From positions 1-14,715 of the forward strand of contig JABHDX010000058.1 of the NCBI GenBank assembly GCA_018672815.1: 14,715 nt of DNA, given 5' to 3'. The notes under the pieces were generated by a model. That model was not told where the DNA came from. It ran no database searches and worked only from the letters and a program-made list of their open reading frames with translations. A program made the translations under genes and the position numbers. This stretch comes from Gammaproteobacteria bacterium. GTDB lineage: Bacteria > Pseudomonadota > Gammaproteobacteria > UBA11654. Shown here piece by piece: positions 1 to 9,686 of the stretch; position 1 is the first letter of the stretch, and the number at the start of each line of letters is the position of its first letter.

Positions 1-1173
1 AGGGGAAACATCTCTGGGATATCCGGTAATAAAAGTAGGTTCAATTAAATTATCTTCCACTGTTTTCTCAAAAATCTCAAAAAGAAGCTTCCCAGTTGAT
101 GCATCATCGTTAGTTTTAATTTTAAGTTCCTTGCAAGTCTTCAATAGAGTTTCTCTATCTCTTATTTTTTTTGGATCCATCTTAGGATTATATTGAATCA
201 CAGATTCTTCCAAGGTCATACGCTTATATGGACCGGATAGATCATATTCACTATCTTGATATTGAATGGTTGTCGAGCCGTTCAGCGCCATTGCTATATC
301 AATAATCATATCCTCAACAAGTGTCATGATCTCTTCATAGGATGCATAAGCTAGATAGAGTTCAAGCATCGTAAATTCTGGATTATGCTTTGTTGATATG
401 CCTTCATTCCTGAAAGATCGATTGATCTCATAAACACGATGTAGACCACCAACCACTAATCGTTTTAAATAAAGTTCAGGAGCAATTCTTAAAAAAAAGT
501 CTCTATCCAAAGTATTGTGATGAGTAATAAAAGGTTTAGCAATTGCACCCCCAGCAATTGGATGCATCATAGGAGTTTCTACTTCCAATATATCCTTTTG
601 GTCTAAAAAAGCACGTATCGTTGTGACGATTTTAGAACGCTTTTGAAAAACAGCTTTACTATCATCAGACATAATTAAATCAAGATAACGCTTTCGATAA
701 CGCGTTTCAGTGTCTGTAAGTCCGTGATATTTCTCAGGTAAAGGCCTTAAGGATTTCGATAAGACTTCTATTTTTTCAACATTAACTGTCAACTCATCTG
801 TTTTAGTTCTAAATAAGACGCCTTCAACCCAAATAATATCGCCAACATCATATGTCTTAAAGTTGTTATACATTTTTTCATCAAGATTCTTAGAATTCAA
901 AAAAAGTTGAATTGAGCCAGAACTGTCGACCACTTTTGAAAAGCTAGATTTACCCATGATTCTTTTCGCCATCATCCTTCCAGCTATCTTCACCGTCTTA
1001 TTGGCATCACTAACTTCTTCTCTAGATGACTCTCCATAGGCCTCAAATAGATTTTTAATAGTTGTATCGATTTCGATTGAGATTGGATAATTAAAGCCTT
1101 CTTCTCTCAATGAGAGAAGTTTTTTCCTTCGTTCATCTACGAGCTTATTATGATCATCTTTTATTTCAGTCAT
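1..1173 (-). CDS. lysS: Lysyl-tRNA synthetase, class II (C-terminus cut by window edge)
   Basis: Charges tRNA-Lys with lysine in the cytoplasm. The 391 codons visible run in frame to the first base of the window, so roughly the last 110 residues, including class II motif 3, are missing; the family is about 500 residues. An N-terminal OB-fold anticodon-binding region (about residues 60-140, with GRMMAKRIMGKSSF) is followed by the catalytic core: ETPMMHPIAGGA, FITHHNTLDRDFFLRIAPEL, and motif 2 RNEGISTKHNPEFTMLE, whose Arg is residue 255. These match the E. coli LysS pattern closely. The start ATG begins MTEIKDDHNKL and lies 17 nt after the prfB stop, with only a weak GGAT upstream, so it is probably co-transcribed with prfB as in E. 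coli. No frameshift or missing core residue is seen in the visible part. Confidence 0.97.
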   Translation of the reverse strand, partial: MTEIKDDHNKLVDERRKKLLSLREEGFNYPISIEIDTTIKNLFEAYGESSREEVSDANKTVKIAGRMMAKRIMGKSSFSKVVDSSGSIQLFLNSKNLDEKMYNNFKTYDVGDIIWVEGVLFRTKTDELTVNVEKIEVLSKSLRPLPEKYHGLTDTETRYRKRYLDLIMSDDSKAVFQKRSKIVTTIRAFLDQKDILEVETPMMHPIAGGAIAKPFITHHNTLDRDFFLRIAPELYLKRLVVGGLHRVYEINRSFRNEGISTKHNPEFTMLELYLAYASYEEIMTLVEDMIIDIAMALNGSTTIQYQDSEYDLSGPYKRMTLEESVIQYNPKMDPKKIRDRETLLKTCKELKIKTNDDASTGKLLFEIFEKTVEDNLIEPTFITGYPRDVSP

Positions 1174-1190
1174 TGATTATCCATTTATTT

Positions 1191-2289
1191 TTAAACACCT
1201 TTTTTAAGGCTTGCTTCAAGGAATTTATTGATATCACCATTCAGTATAGCTTCTGGATTACTGGATTCAATTTGAGTTCTCAGATCTTTAACTCTAGATT
1301 GATCTAAAACGTAAGATCTAATCTGACTGCCCCACCCAATATCTGCTTTTGTTTCCTCCACAGCTTGTGCCTTATCAACTCGCTTTTGATGCTCTAATTC
1401 GAATAATTTTGCCCTCATTTGCTTCATTGCGGTGGCTTTATTCTTATGCTGTGATCGATCATCCTGGCACTGAACTACTGTACCTGATGGCTCATGAGTA
1501 ATTCGAACTGCTGATTCAGTAGTATTTACATGTTGACCGCCAGCACCACTAGCTCTATATACATCAATTCTTAGATCACTGGGATCCATTTCAATTTCAA
1601 AATTATCTTCAATTTCTGGTGAAGTAAAGACTGCAGCAAAAGATGTATGTCTTCTATTTCCTGAATCAAAAGGTGACTTTCTTACCAATCGATGAACACC
1701 TGTTTCTGTTCTCATCCAGCCGTATGCAAAATCACCTGTAATATGAATGGTTGCACTCTTAATACCCGCAACTTCACCTGGTGAGACCTCAATAAGCTTG
1801 GCTGTAAAATCATTGGCTTCACACCAACGTAAATACATTCTCAATAGCATATTGGCCCAATCTTGAGCTTCAGTTCCTCCAGAACCTGCTTGTATGTCTA
1901 AAAAACAATTGGAAGCATCCATTTCTCCACTAAACATTCTTTGGATTTCTAGCTGATTAATGATCTTCTCAAATGAGACTAAATCTACTGATAACTCATT
2001 GAGACTTGAGGCATCATTTTCACTCGTTGCCAATTCAAGCAATATCTCTGCATCCTCAAGGCTACTGCCAATCGACTCAATTCTGTTTAGTATTTTCTCT
2101 AAACGTGACCTTTCTTGATTGAGACTTTGGCTTAACTCACGGTCATCCCATATACCTGGATCATTGAGAGAGCTTAATACTTCATTAAGTCTTTTTGATT
2201 TCTTATCGAAGTCAAAGGTACCCCCTGAGTGAATCAAATCGCTTTATTAAATCATTAAGAACTATTTTTAATTGAGCTTCATCCATCAT
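1191..2289 (-). CDS. prfB: Peptide chain release factor 2 (programmed +1 frameshift)
   Basis: RF2 recognises UGA and UAA stop codons and triggers peptide release on the ribosome. The gene is two overlapping frames: 25 codons from ATG 2289 to an in-frame TGA (2214-2212), then 340 codons in the +1 frame to TAA at 1193-1191. The joined product is 365 residues, the same length as E. coli RF2. Counted on the joined protein, the stop-recognition tripeptide SPF is at 205-207 and the catalytic GGQ at 250-252, with Ala at 246 (the variable position near GGQ). A strong TAGGAG lies 5 nt before ATG 2289; the next codon, ATG 2286, is an equally possible start at 8 nt. The gene begins 16 nt after the exonuclease gene and precedes lysS by 17 nt. 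Expression should be autoregulated by RF2 level through the frameshift. A single-frame reading starting at TTG 2237 would be wrong. Confidence 0.97.
2211..2226 (-). promoter_or_regulatory. RF2 programmed +1 frameshift site
   Basis: On the minus strand this reads AGG GGG TAC CTT TGA C. AGGGGG (2226-2221) is the internal Shine-Dalgarno-like stimulator, CTT (2217-2215) the slippery Leu codon, TGA (2214-2212) the in-frame stop, and C the context base that makes UGA a poor terminator. The 3-nt spacing from GGG to CTT is the known bacterial arrangement. Shifting from CTT to TTT-phase decoding gives GAC (Asp) and opens the 340-codon downstream frame. When RF2 is scarce, termination at UGA slows and the shift makes more RF2. 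Confidence 0.97.
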
Positions 2290-2305
2290 TTTAACTCCTA
2301 AAGAA

Positions 2306-2977
2306 TTAATTCATTATGTCATATGTTTTTCTTAAATCTATGAACTGCTGAAGATATTCAGTACTGTTCTTGATAAAAACTTGTGAACGATTATTCTCCA
2401 CAGCAATTGCTATTACTATTTTACTAATTTTAATACCTGTTAGCTCTTCAAACATCAAAGCATAGGCTGAAGATTGCATGAAATATCCATCTATCCAGCT
2501 TTCTTTTTTTGTTTTGGAACTAGTCTTGAAATCAATTACAGCTAATTCTCCATCCCATTCAGCTACGACATCTACTCGACCACCCACTTTCAAAGTATGG
2601 CTGTATAGAGGTGCTTCAATAGCCTTGATAGTGCCAATACTATTATCCAATAATTCAGTCAGTTGCATAAACATATCTTCGATATGAGGAGCTGGATCTT
2701 CAAATAAGTTAATCTGTGAAGCCATTTCATTTCTTAAATACATTTCTGCCATTTTATGAACTTTATTTCCCCTTGTAGTAGCTGCTTTTGTGATTGCATC
2801 TGCTTTACTATCCCCCACTCTTTTTCTCCAAGCTAAAATAGAGTCCTTGGATAATAGTCCTGTGATTGTTGTGACTGAAGGGTAAGATTCACCATCAGGT
2901 GTTTCATAAAAACGACCGCCATTAGAACTTTTTGCATTGAGCTCTTTTAATTGGACTAATTCATGTTTGAAAGTCAT
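2306..2977 (-). CDS. PD-(D/E)XK exonuclease, MGME1-like
   Basis: Predicted DNA exonuclease of 223 residues. Visible motifs follow the order of the mitochondrial genome maintenance exonuclease (MGME1) and related phage exonucleases: YPSVTTITGLL with a following Trp (32-50), RGNKVHKMAE with His74, KAIEAP with Glu121, VGGRVDVVAEW with Asp136, VIDFKTSSKTK with Asp149 and Lys151, and a QSSAYA segment with Gln168. The H...E...D...DxK...Q pattern is a complete RecB-type PD-(D/E)XK active site, so the protein looks catalytically intact. MGME1 acts on single-stranded DNA ends; that specificity here is inference. The gene lies 16 nt upstream of prfB, the position of recJ in E. coli. The ATG at 2977 has no clear ribosome binding site, which fits a short leader from the divergent promoter. 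It could instead be an old phage acquisition; codon use looks as AT-rich as its neighbours. Confidence 0.82.
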   Translation of the reverse strand: MTFKHELVQLKELNAKSSNGGRFYETPDGESYPSVTTITGLLSKDSILAWRKRVGDSKADAITKAATTRGNKVHKMAEMYLRNEMASQINLFEDPAPHIEDMFMQLTELLDNSIGTIKAIEAPLYSHTLKVGGRVDVVAEWDGELAVIDFKTSSKTKKESWIDGYFMQSSAYALMFEELTGIKISKIVIAIAVENNRSQVFIKNSTEYLQQFIDLRKTYDIMN

Positions 2978-2980
2978 AGT

Positions 2981-3030
2981 TTGTTGATTCTATTAATGAT
3001 GAATTATAATTGTTGTTTGGTAATGATAAA
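2981..3030. promoter_or_regulatory. Divergent promoter region with palindromic -10 box
   Basis: The 52-bp gap between two diverging genes contains AATTATAATT (3002-3011), a perfect palindrome giving TATAAT on both strands. On the plus strand TATAAT (3005-3010) has TTGTTG (2981-2986) 18 nt upstream, which would place the start about 13 nt before ATG 3030. On the minus strand TATAAT (3008-3003) has TTATCA (3029-3024) 15 nt upstream, a shorter spacing, in front of the exonuclease gene. The two polymerases could not bind at once. The -10 match is exact; the -35 matches are partial. Confidence 0.45.
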
Positions 3031-3398
3031 TGATTTTTCAAATGAAAAAAGAAAATAAATTAGACATTGAAGAATTGGGACAAGGAAAAATAAAATTCAA
3101 AGGACAATGGTATAACGAAAGCCTAATTTTGTTTAATGAAGAGATTTTGACACCCTGGTTACATCCACATGTAGAAAAACTGCAAATTGAGGATTTTAAA
3201 TTTGCACTTGATACTGAATGCGAGCTCATACTATTAGGTACAGGATTAAATCAAGTATTTCCGAATCGCTATTTAACGACTGAAATTTACAAACAAGGTA
3301 AAGGCATTGAAGTCATGGATACTGTGAGTGCTTGTCGAACTTACAATGTTATTAAATCTGAGTATCGATCTGTAATTGCAATGTTAATGATGAACTAG
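3030..3398 (+). CDS. Mth938-domain protein (DUF498 / NDUFAF3-like)
   Basis: Small protein of 122 residues, with no signal peptide or membrane segment seen. Its C-terminal half has the family hallmarks: ELILLGTGLNQVFP (65-78), GIEVMDTVSACRTYN (92-106) and the final E-Y-R (111-113). This is the Mth938-like fold, shared with the mitochondrial complex I assembly factor NDUFAF3; the bacterial role is not established, so I assign none. It is the only plus-strand gene in the window, lying between two minus-strand units and converging on the yqaA-like gene. ATG 3030 is annotated, but ATG 3042 (residue 5) is equally possible: neither has a strong ribosome binding site, and 3042 would give a longer leader from the predicted promoter. 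Confidence 0.85.
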   Translation: MIFQMKKENKLDIEELGQGKIKFKGQWYNESLILFNEEILTPWLHPHVEKLQIEDFKFALDTECELILLGTGLNQVFPNRYLTTEIYKQGKGIEVMDTVSACRTYNVIKSEYRSVIAMLMMN

Positions 3399-3481
3399 TT
3401 TTGAGTTATTTCGGTAATCTAGAAATTAAGAAATAAACTAGAAGTAGTAAACCTATATATGAAATCACTTTTAAAAACACA
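3399..3481. other. Convergent intergenic region without a clear terminator
   Basis: This 83-bp stretch separates the Mth938-type gene from the convergent yqaA-like gene. A bidirectional terminator would be expected, but I see only a 7-bp inverted repeat, CTAGTTT (3395-3401) with AAACTAG (3435-3441), separated by 33 nt and with no U-tract on either side. Termination is probably Rho-dependent, or the two transcripts overlap. Confidence 0.5.
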
Positions 3482-4069
3482 TTAACCCCAACTTTTTATA
3501 GCAATAAATATTAAGAACATGAATATAATAAAATATCCTAACTTATCGATGTTCTTTCTGATAGTAGGCAATCCTTTTTCTCCACCAATTTTAGCTGCAT
3601 AAGCAACTAGGTAAAATCGCAAACCTCTTGAAATAATAGTTGCGAATATAAAAAATATAAAATTCATTTTCATAGCACCAGCCATAATGGTGAAAACTTT
3701 AAATGGAATAATTGTAAACCCTGCTATTAAAATAACAGCAGGACCCCAAGCCTCAAACCAATCAACCGCTTGTTGGTAATATTCAATCAAACCTAATGTA
3801 TTTATAAATTCCATGGCAAAATCGATTGCATAAAAACCAATTAAAAACCCTAGAACACCTCCTAATAATGAACCCAATGTGGTTATATTTGCATATAAAA
3901 AAGCTTTATCAGGTTTTGATAATGTCATGGGTGCAAGTATCACATCTGGTGGGATAGGAATAATGAACCACGATTCTATAAAACTATATAAAAATAAAAT
4001 ATAAATGGCTCCTGGTTTTGAAGCTAATCTGAGACAGTATTCAAAGAATGATGAAAAAAATCTCTTCAT
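3482..4069 (-). CDS. YqaA-family inner-membrane protein (DedA-related)
   Basis: Integral membrane protein of 195 residues resembling the YqaA branch (COG1238) of the DedA/SNARE-associated superfamily, whose better-known members affect lipid carrier flipping and membrane homeostasis; this subfamily's substrate is unknown. Features seen: an N-terminal hydrophobic segment ending in FIESWFIIPIPPDV (about 30-43, with Glu32 and a Pro-rich re-entrant motif), further hydrophobic stretches near 60-85, 108-133, 137-157 and 177-193, the second re-entrant motif GFTIIPFKVFTIMAGA (117-132) and conserved Arg148/Arg151. Its ATG overlaps the surE TGA by 4 nt (ATGA), so translation is likely coupled. In pseudomonads a YqaA gene also follows surE and pcm; here pcm is absent between them. 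Confidence 0.85.
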   Translation of the reverse strand: MKRFFSSFFEYCLRLASKPGAIYILFLYSFIESWFIIPIPPDVILAPMTLSKPDKAFLYANITTLGSLLGGVLGFLIGFYAIDFAMEFINTLGLIEYYQQAVDWFEAWGPAVILIAGFTIIPFKVFTIMAGAMKMNFIFFIFATIISRGLRFYLVAYAAKIGGEKGLPTIRKNIDKLGYFIIFMFLIFIAIKSWG

Positions 4070-4815
4070 TGACTAATCAATTCACTCCATTCTTCTATGG
4101 ATTTTAATTGCTCATAGTTGGTTAAATCAGAAATCAATGGCGTTATAGACACTATCTTATTGTGAATTGCATGAAAATCTGTGCCCTCATCTAGGTCCTT
4201 TGGTGGTGGAGGCGGGCCAACCCAATGAATATCATCACCATAAGCATCTTGATTTTGACTGTTGCTTTCAGGCATAGCTCTACGGCCTAATCGAGTGACT
4301 TTAAACCCTTTCAATTCGGTGTATGAAACATCTGGAATATTAATATTCAAAACTGGATTGGATGCAAGATACTCAATGTTGTTTTTTATCAGCTCACTTG
4401 AAACACGAACTGCTGTTTCAAGATGGTTTGGTTTCAAACTGGTAATGGAAATAGCAAGGCATGGTATATTTAAAAACCGGCCTCCTAAAGCAGCCCCTAC
4501 TGTTCCAGAATACAATACATCGTCTCCCAAATTAGCTCCATGATTAATTCCACTAACCAATAAGTCAGGAGGATCTTGTAAAATCCGTGTCAGGGCCATA
4601 AAAACACAATCACTAGGTGTTCCGTTAATATAATAACCTTCGTCTTTAAATTTTCTAATTCTTAAGGGGTTTTTTAATGTCAATGAACTGCTAGCACCGC
4701 TGCAATTATTCTCAGGTGCCACCATTGTTACATTGGCAAACTGTGATAGAGCATCAAAAAGCATCTCGATACCTTTAGCATAATATCCATCATCATTACT
4801 CAATAAAATATTCAA
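4066..4815 (-). CDS. surE: 5'-nucleotidase / polyphosphatase SurE (TTG start)
   Basis: Metal-dependent phosphatase acting on nucleoside monophosphates and short polyphosphates, usually linked to stationary-phase survival. The 249 residues carry the SurE signature: LLSNDDG with metal ligands Asp8 and Asp9, APENNCSGAS with Ser39, and SGINHGANLGDDVLYSGTVG with Asn91. The start is TTG at 4815: the family begins MxILLxNDDG and this is the only codon giving it. It lies 2 nt after the preceding gene's TAG with no good ribosome binding site, so translation is probably coupled. It overlaps the downstream yqaA-like gene by 4 nt. The usual gammaproteobacterial partner pcm (isoaspartyl methyltransferase) is not here. 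Confidence 0.97.
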   Translation of the reverse strand: MNILLSNDDGYYAKGIEMLFDALSQFANVTMVAPENNCSGASSSLTLKNPLRIRKFKDEGYYINGTPSDCVFMALTRILQDPPDLLVSGINHGANLGDDVLYSGTVGAALGGRFLNIPCLAISITSLKPNHLETAVRVSSELIKNNIEYLASNPVLNINIPDVSYTELKGFKVTRLGRRAMPESNSQNQDAYGDDIHWVGPPPPPKDLDEGTDFHAIHNKIVSITPLISDLTNYEQLKSIEEWSELISQ

Positions 4816-4817
4816 AA

Positions 4818-5570
4818 CTACAGTGATTTTACGATTTCTTTCATTCTGATTTGAACTTCATCAGAAAACCAGTTATCTGAAAATTTATTGCCCATCATAA
4901 TTAATTCTTTATCTATTAAATCATTGAGATCTGATTTAGCATTCATTCGTGTAGAATTCATTGCAATTTCAGGAAGGGATACCAAATGCTCCAACCATTC
5001 AATCGATCTTGGCACTACTTGATCCATATCTACAAGTTCATTGATAAAACCAATTTCATAGGCAAATTCAAACTTCATCAACTTGCCTTGCATCATTAAA
5101 ATATTAGCATGATTTTCTCCAACTAGCCTTGCAAAAGCTTTGAAAATCATTTTAGGTACAGTTAGGCCTACAAAAACTTCATTCATGCCAATCTTATAGT
5201 CTCCCTTAGCTGCAACTCGGTAATCACAAAATGTAGTCAATACTGCTCCTCCAGCTGGACTATGCCCAGTTATTGCAGCCACAATTGGAATTGGTGATTT
5301 TGATATTTTTCCCATCAAACCCCAAAATAAATGAAAAAATTCTGAGATCTCTGGTTTGGATAACGTGATTAAGGTCTTTACGTCCAAGCCTGCAGAGAAG
5401 ATACCCTCATGTCCGCTGAGTATAAGCCCTTTGGCACCTTCTTCTATTGACGCATCAATTGCATTATGAATACTAACAACAAGGTCTTGATTTAATGCAT
5501 TTACAGGCCTTCTATCCATCTGTATTTCAACAATAGACTTGCTGTAATTGATGTTAACTAGGTCCTTCAT
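4818..5570 (-). CDS. Crotonase, enoyl-CoA isomerase-like (ECI1 type)
   Basis: Crotonase-fold protein of 250 residues, predicted to act on the double bond of enoyl-CoA esters. The oxyanion hole is formed by GIFSAGLD (56-63) and HSPAGGAVL (103-111). CDYRVA leads to IGMNEVFVGLTVP, in which Glu131 lies where the catalytic Glu of mitochondrial delta3,delta2-enoyl-CoA isomerase (ECI1) lies; the PVN near the N-terminus and the LFWGLMGKI helix also resemble ECI1. The second Glu typical of enoyl-CoA hydratases is not evident, so isomerase is the better guess; 'enoyl-CoA hydratase/isomerase family' is the safe name. The ATG overlaps the ftsB TGA by 4 nt and has AAGG 7 nt upstream. It sits between ftsB and surE, where ispD and ispF are common in this class; neither is present. 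Confidence 0.82.
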   Translation of the reverse strand: MKDLVNINYSKSIVEIQMDRRPVNALNQDLVVSIHNAIDASIEEGAKGLILSGHEGIFSAGLDVKTLITLSKPEISEFFHLFWGLMGKISKSPIPIVAAITGHSPAGGAVLTTFCDYRVAAKGDYKIGMNEVFVGLTVPKMIFKAFARLVGENHANILMMQGKLMKFEFAYEIGFINELVDMDQVVPRSIEWLEHLVSLPEIAMNSTRMNAKSDLNDLIDKELIMMGNKFSDNWFSDEVQIRMKEIVKSL

Positions 5571-5860
5571 TGCGATACCTTGTTTTCATTTCCTTCGTTA
5601 ATTAAAAAAAATTCTTCACCCTCTTTAATCATACCAATATCTGTTCTTGCTTTTTCTTCAATAGCATCTTGACCATTTTTCATGTCTTTAATCTCTTCTT
5701 TTAATCTATTATTTCGCTTGGTCAAGCTTTCATTTTCAATGGTTTGTAAATCAATAAGATTTTCTATTTCTTTCATTTTTTTGTAGCCATCTTTTTTTAT
5801 CCATATATTAATTTGAAGAGCGATTAATAATGTCAAAAGAATTACAAATACCAACTTCAC
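5567..5860 (-). CDS. ftsB: Cell division protein FtsB (GTG start)
   Basis: Small bitopic divisome protein that forms the FtsQ-FtsB-FtsL complex and helps activate septal peptidoglycan synthesis. The 97 residues show a transmembrane segment (about 3-20), a polar coiled-coil region (about 28-68) and the family motif ARTDIGMIKEGEEFF (71-85), comparable to the E. coli ARNELSM...GETFY. Length is close to E. coli FtsB (103). The start is GTG at 5860, chosen because it gives the short cytoplasmic end plus complete membrane segment; AGGA lies 10 nt upstream, overlapping the eno stop. It lies 12 nt after eno, the classic eno-ftsB pair, and overlaps the following crotonase gene by 4 nt. Confidence 0.95.
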   Translation of the reverse strand: MKLVFVILLTLLIALQINIWIKKDGYKKMKEIENLIDLQTIENESLTKRNNRLKEEIKDMKNGQDAIEEKARTDIGMIKEGEEFFLINEGNENKVSQ

Positions 5861-5872
5861 TATTATCTGATC

Positions 5873-7159
<1,287 letters not shown>

Positions 7160-7188
7160 TTATATATTTGTATTTTTAAGAGTGAATT

Positions 7189-7217
7189 TTAATACTATTT
7201 TTTGATAAGTTCATCAA
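7189..7217 (-). promoter_or_regulatory. Candidate promoter for eno inside the 3' end of kdsA
   Basis: On the minus strand TTGATG (7217-7212) and TATTAA (7194-7189) are separated by exactly 17 nt, each matching four of six sigma-70 consensus bases. The predicted start near 7182 gives a leader of about 26 nt. In such AT-rich DNA chance matches are common, so this is a modest call; it would let eno be expressed apart from pyrG-kdsA. Confidence 0.3.
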
Positions 7218-8010
7218 TTGACTTTAAATCAGTCAACAGTTCTTCAATTCGATCAAGTGGGAAAGAATTAGGTCCATCACTTAATGCTTTTTCTGGTTCC
7301 GGATGTGTTTCAATAAAAATACCACCAATACCAACCGCAGTTGCTGCTCTAGCTAGTGGTGCGATAAATTCTCTTTGCCCATCTGAAGACTTGCCTTTGC
7401 CTCCTGGTAATTGGAGAGAATGTGTACCATCAAAAATTACTGGACAGCCTGTATCCCTTAATACAACTAAAGAACGCATGTCACTGACGAGGTTATTATA
7501 GCCAAAACTAAAACCTCTCTCACAAACTAAAATATTTTCATTACCGGTAGATTTTGCTTTTTCAACTACATTTTTCATTTCCCATGGGGATAAAAATTGT
7601 CCTTTTTTGATATTTACTGGTTTATTTTGAGCTACAACATTCAATATGAAATTTGTTTGCCTGCATAAGAAAGCTGGCGTCTGAAGAATATCAACAACTG
7701 ATGCAACCTCATCCAAAGGAGAATCTTCATGAATATCGGTTAATATTGATATATCCATATTATTTTTTATTCTGTCTAGTATTTTTAGGCCTTCCTCAAT
7801 TCCAGGACCTCTATAACTTTTCAAAGAAGTTCTGTTTGCCTTATCAAAAGATGATTTATAAATAAATGGTATATCAAGTTTCTGTGTAATTTCTTGAAGA
7901 TACCCAGCAACTTCTTCTGCAAGTGCTTGGGATTCGATAACACAAGGCCCAGCAATCAATAACAATGGTGATTTATTGCTTACTTGTATTTTTCCAATAT
8001 CTACATTCAT
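7195..8010 (-). CDS. kdsA: 3-deoxy-D-manno-octulosonate 8-phosphate synthase, metal-dependent class
   Basis: Condenses phosphoenolpyruvate with arabinose 5-phosphate to Kdo-8-phosphate for LPS inner core. The 271 residues show [41 protein letters not shown] and [27 protein letters not shown] places Cys23 where E. coli KdsA has Asn26. Together with His197, Glu234 and Asp245 this gives all four ligands of the metal-dependent class; each lies exactly 12 positions after its Aquifex aeolicus counterpart (Cys11, His185, Glu222, Asp233). The enzyme is therefore predicted to need a divalent metal, unlike E. coli KdsA. Its ATG follows the pyrG stop by 4 nt with no strong ribosome binding site, suggesting coupled translation. 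It lies in the conserved pyrG-kdsA-eno order. Confidence 0.96.
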   Translation of the reverse strand: MNVDIGKIQVSNKSPLLLIAGPCVIESQALAEEVAGYLQEITQKLDIPFIYKSSFDKANRTSLKSYRGPGIEEGLKILDRIKNNMDISILTDIHEDSPLDEVASVVDILQTPAFLCRQTNFILNVVAQNKPVNIKKGQFLSPWEMKNVVEKAKSTGNENILVCERGFSFGYNNLVSDMRSLVVLRDTGCPVIFDGTHSLQLPGGKGKSSDGQREFIAPLARAATAVGIGGIFIETHPEPEKALSDGPNSFPLDRIEELLTDLKSIDELIKK

Positions 8011-8014
8011 TATA

Positions 8015-9676
<1,662 letters not shown>

Positions 9677-9686
9677 TTAATTTATT

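Noticed and set aside
1170..1184. Four-codon ORF (ATG GAT AAT CAA TGA) overlapping the lysS start
   Set aside because: Too short to judge; it arises from the prfB-lysS spacer and lacks a ribosome binding site.
1191..2237. prfB as a 348-residue single-frame gene from TTG 2237
   Set aside because: The canonical frameshift cassette and a strongly preceded upstream ATG give a 365-residue protein that matches RF2 length and motif numbering exactly.
3395..3441. CTAGTTT/AAACTAG inverted repeat as a bidirectional terminator
   Set aside because: Only 7 bp with a 33-nt loop, and no U-tract on either strand.
4262..4543. Plus-strand ORF of 93 codons inside surE
   Set aside because: Antisense shadow of the conserved SurE coding sequence, with no family motifs.
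7202..7501. Plus-strand ORF of 99 codons inside kdsA
   Set aside because: It is the antisense shadow of a fully convincing kdsA; its translation resembles no protein family.
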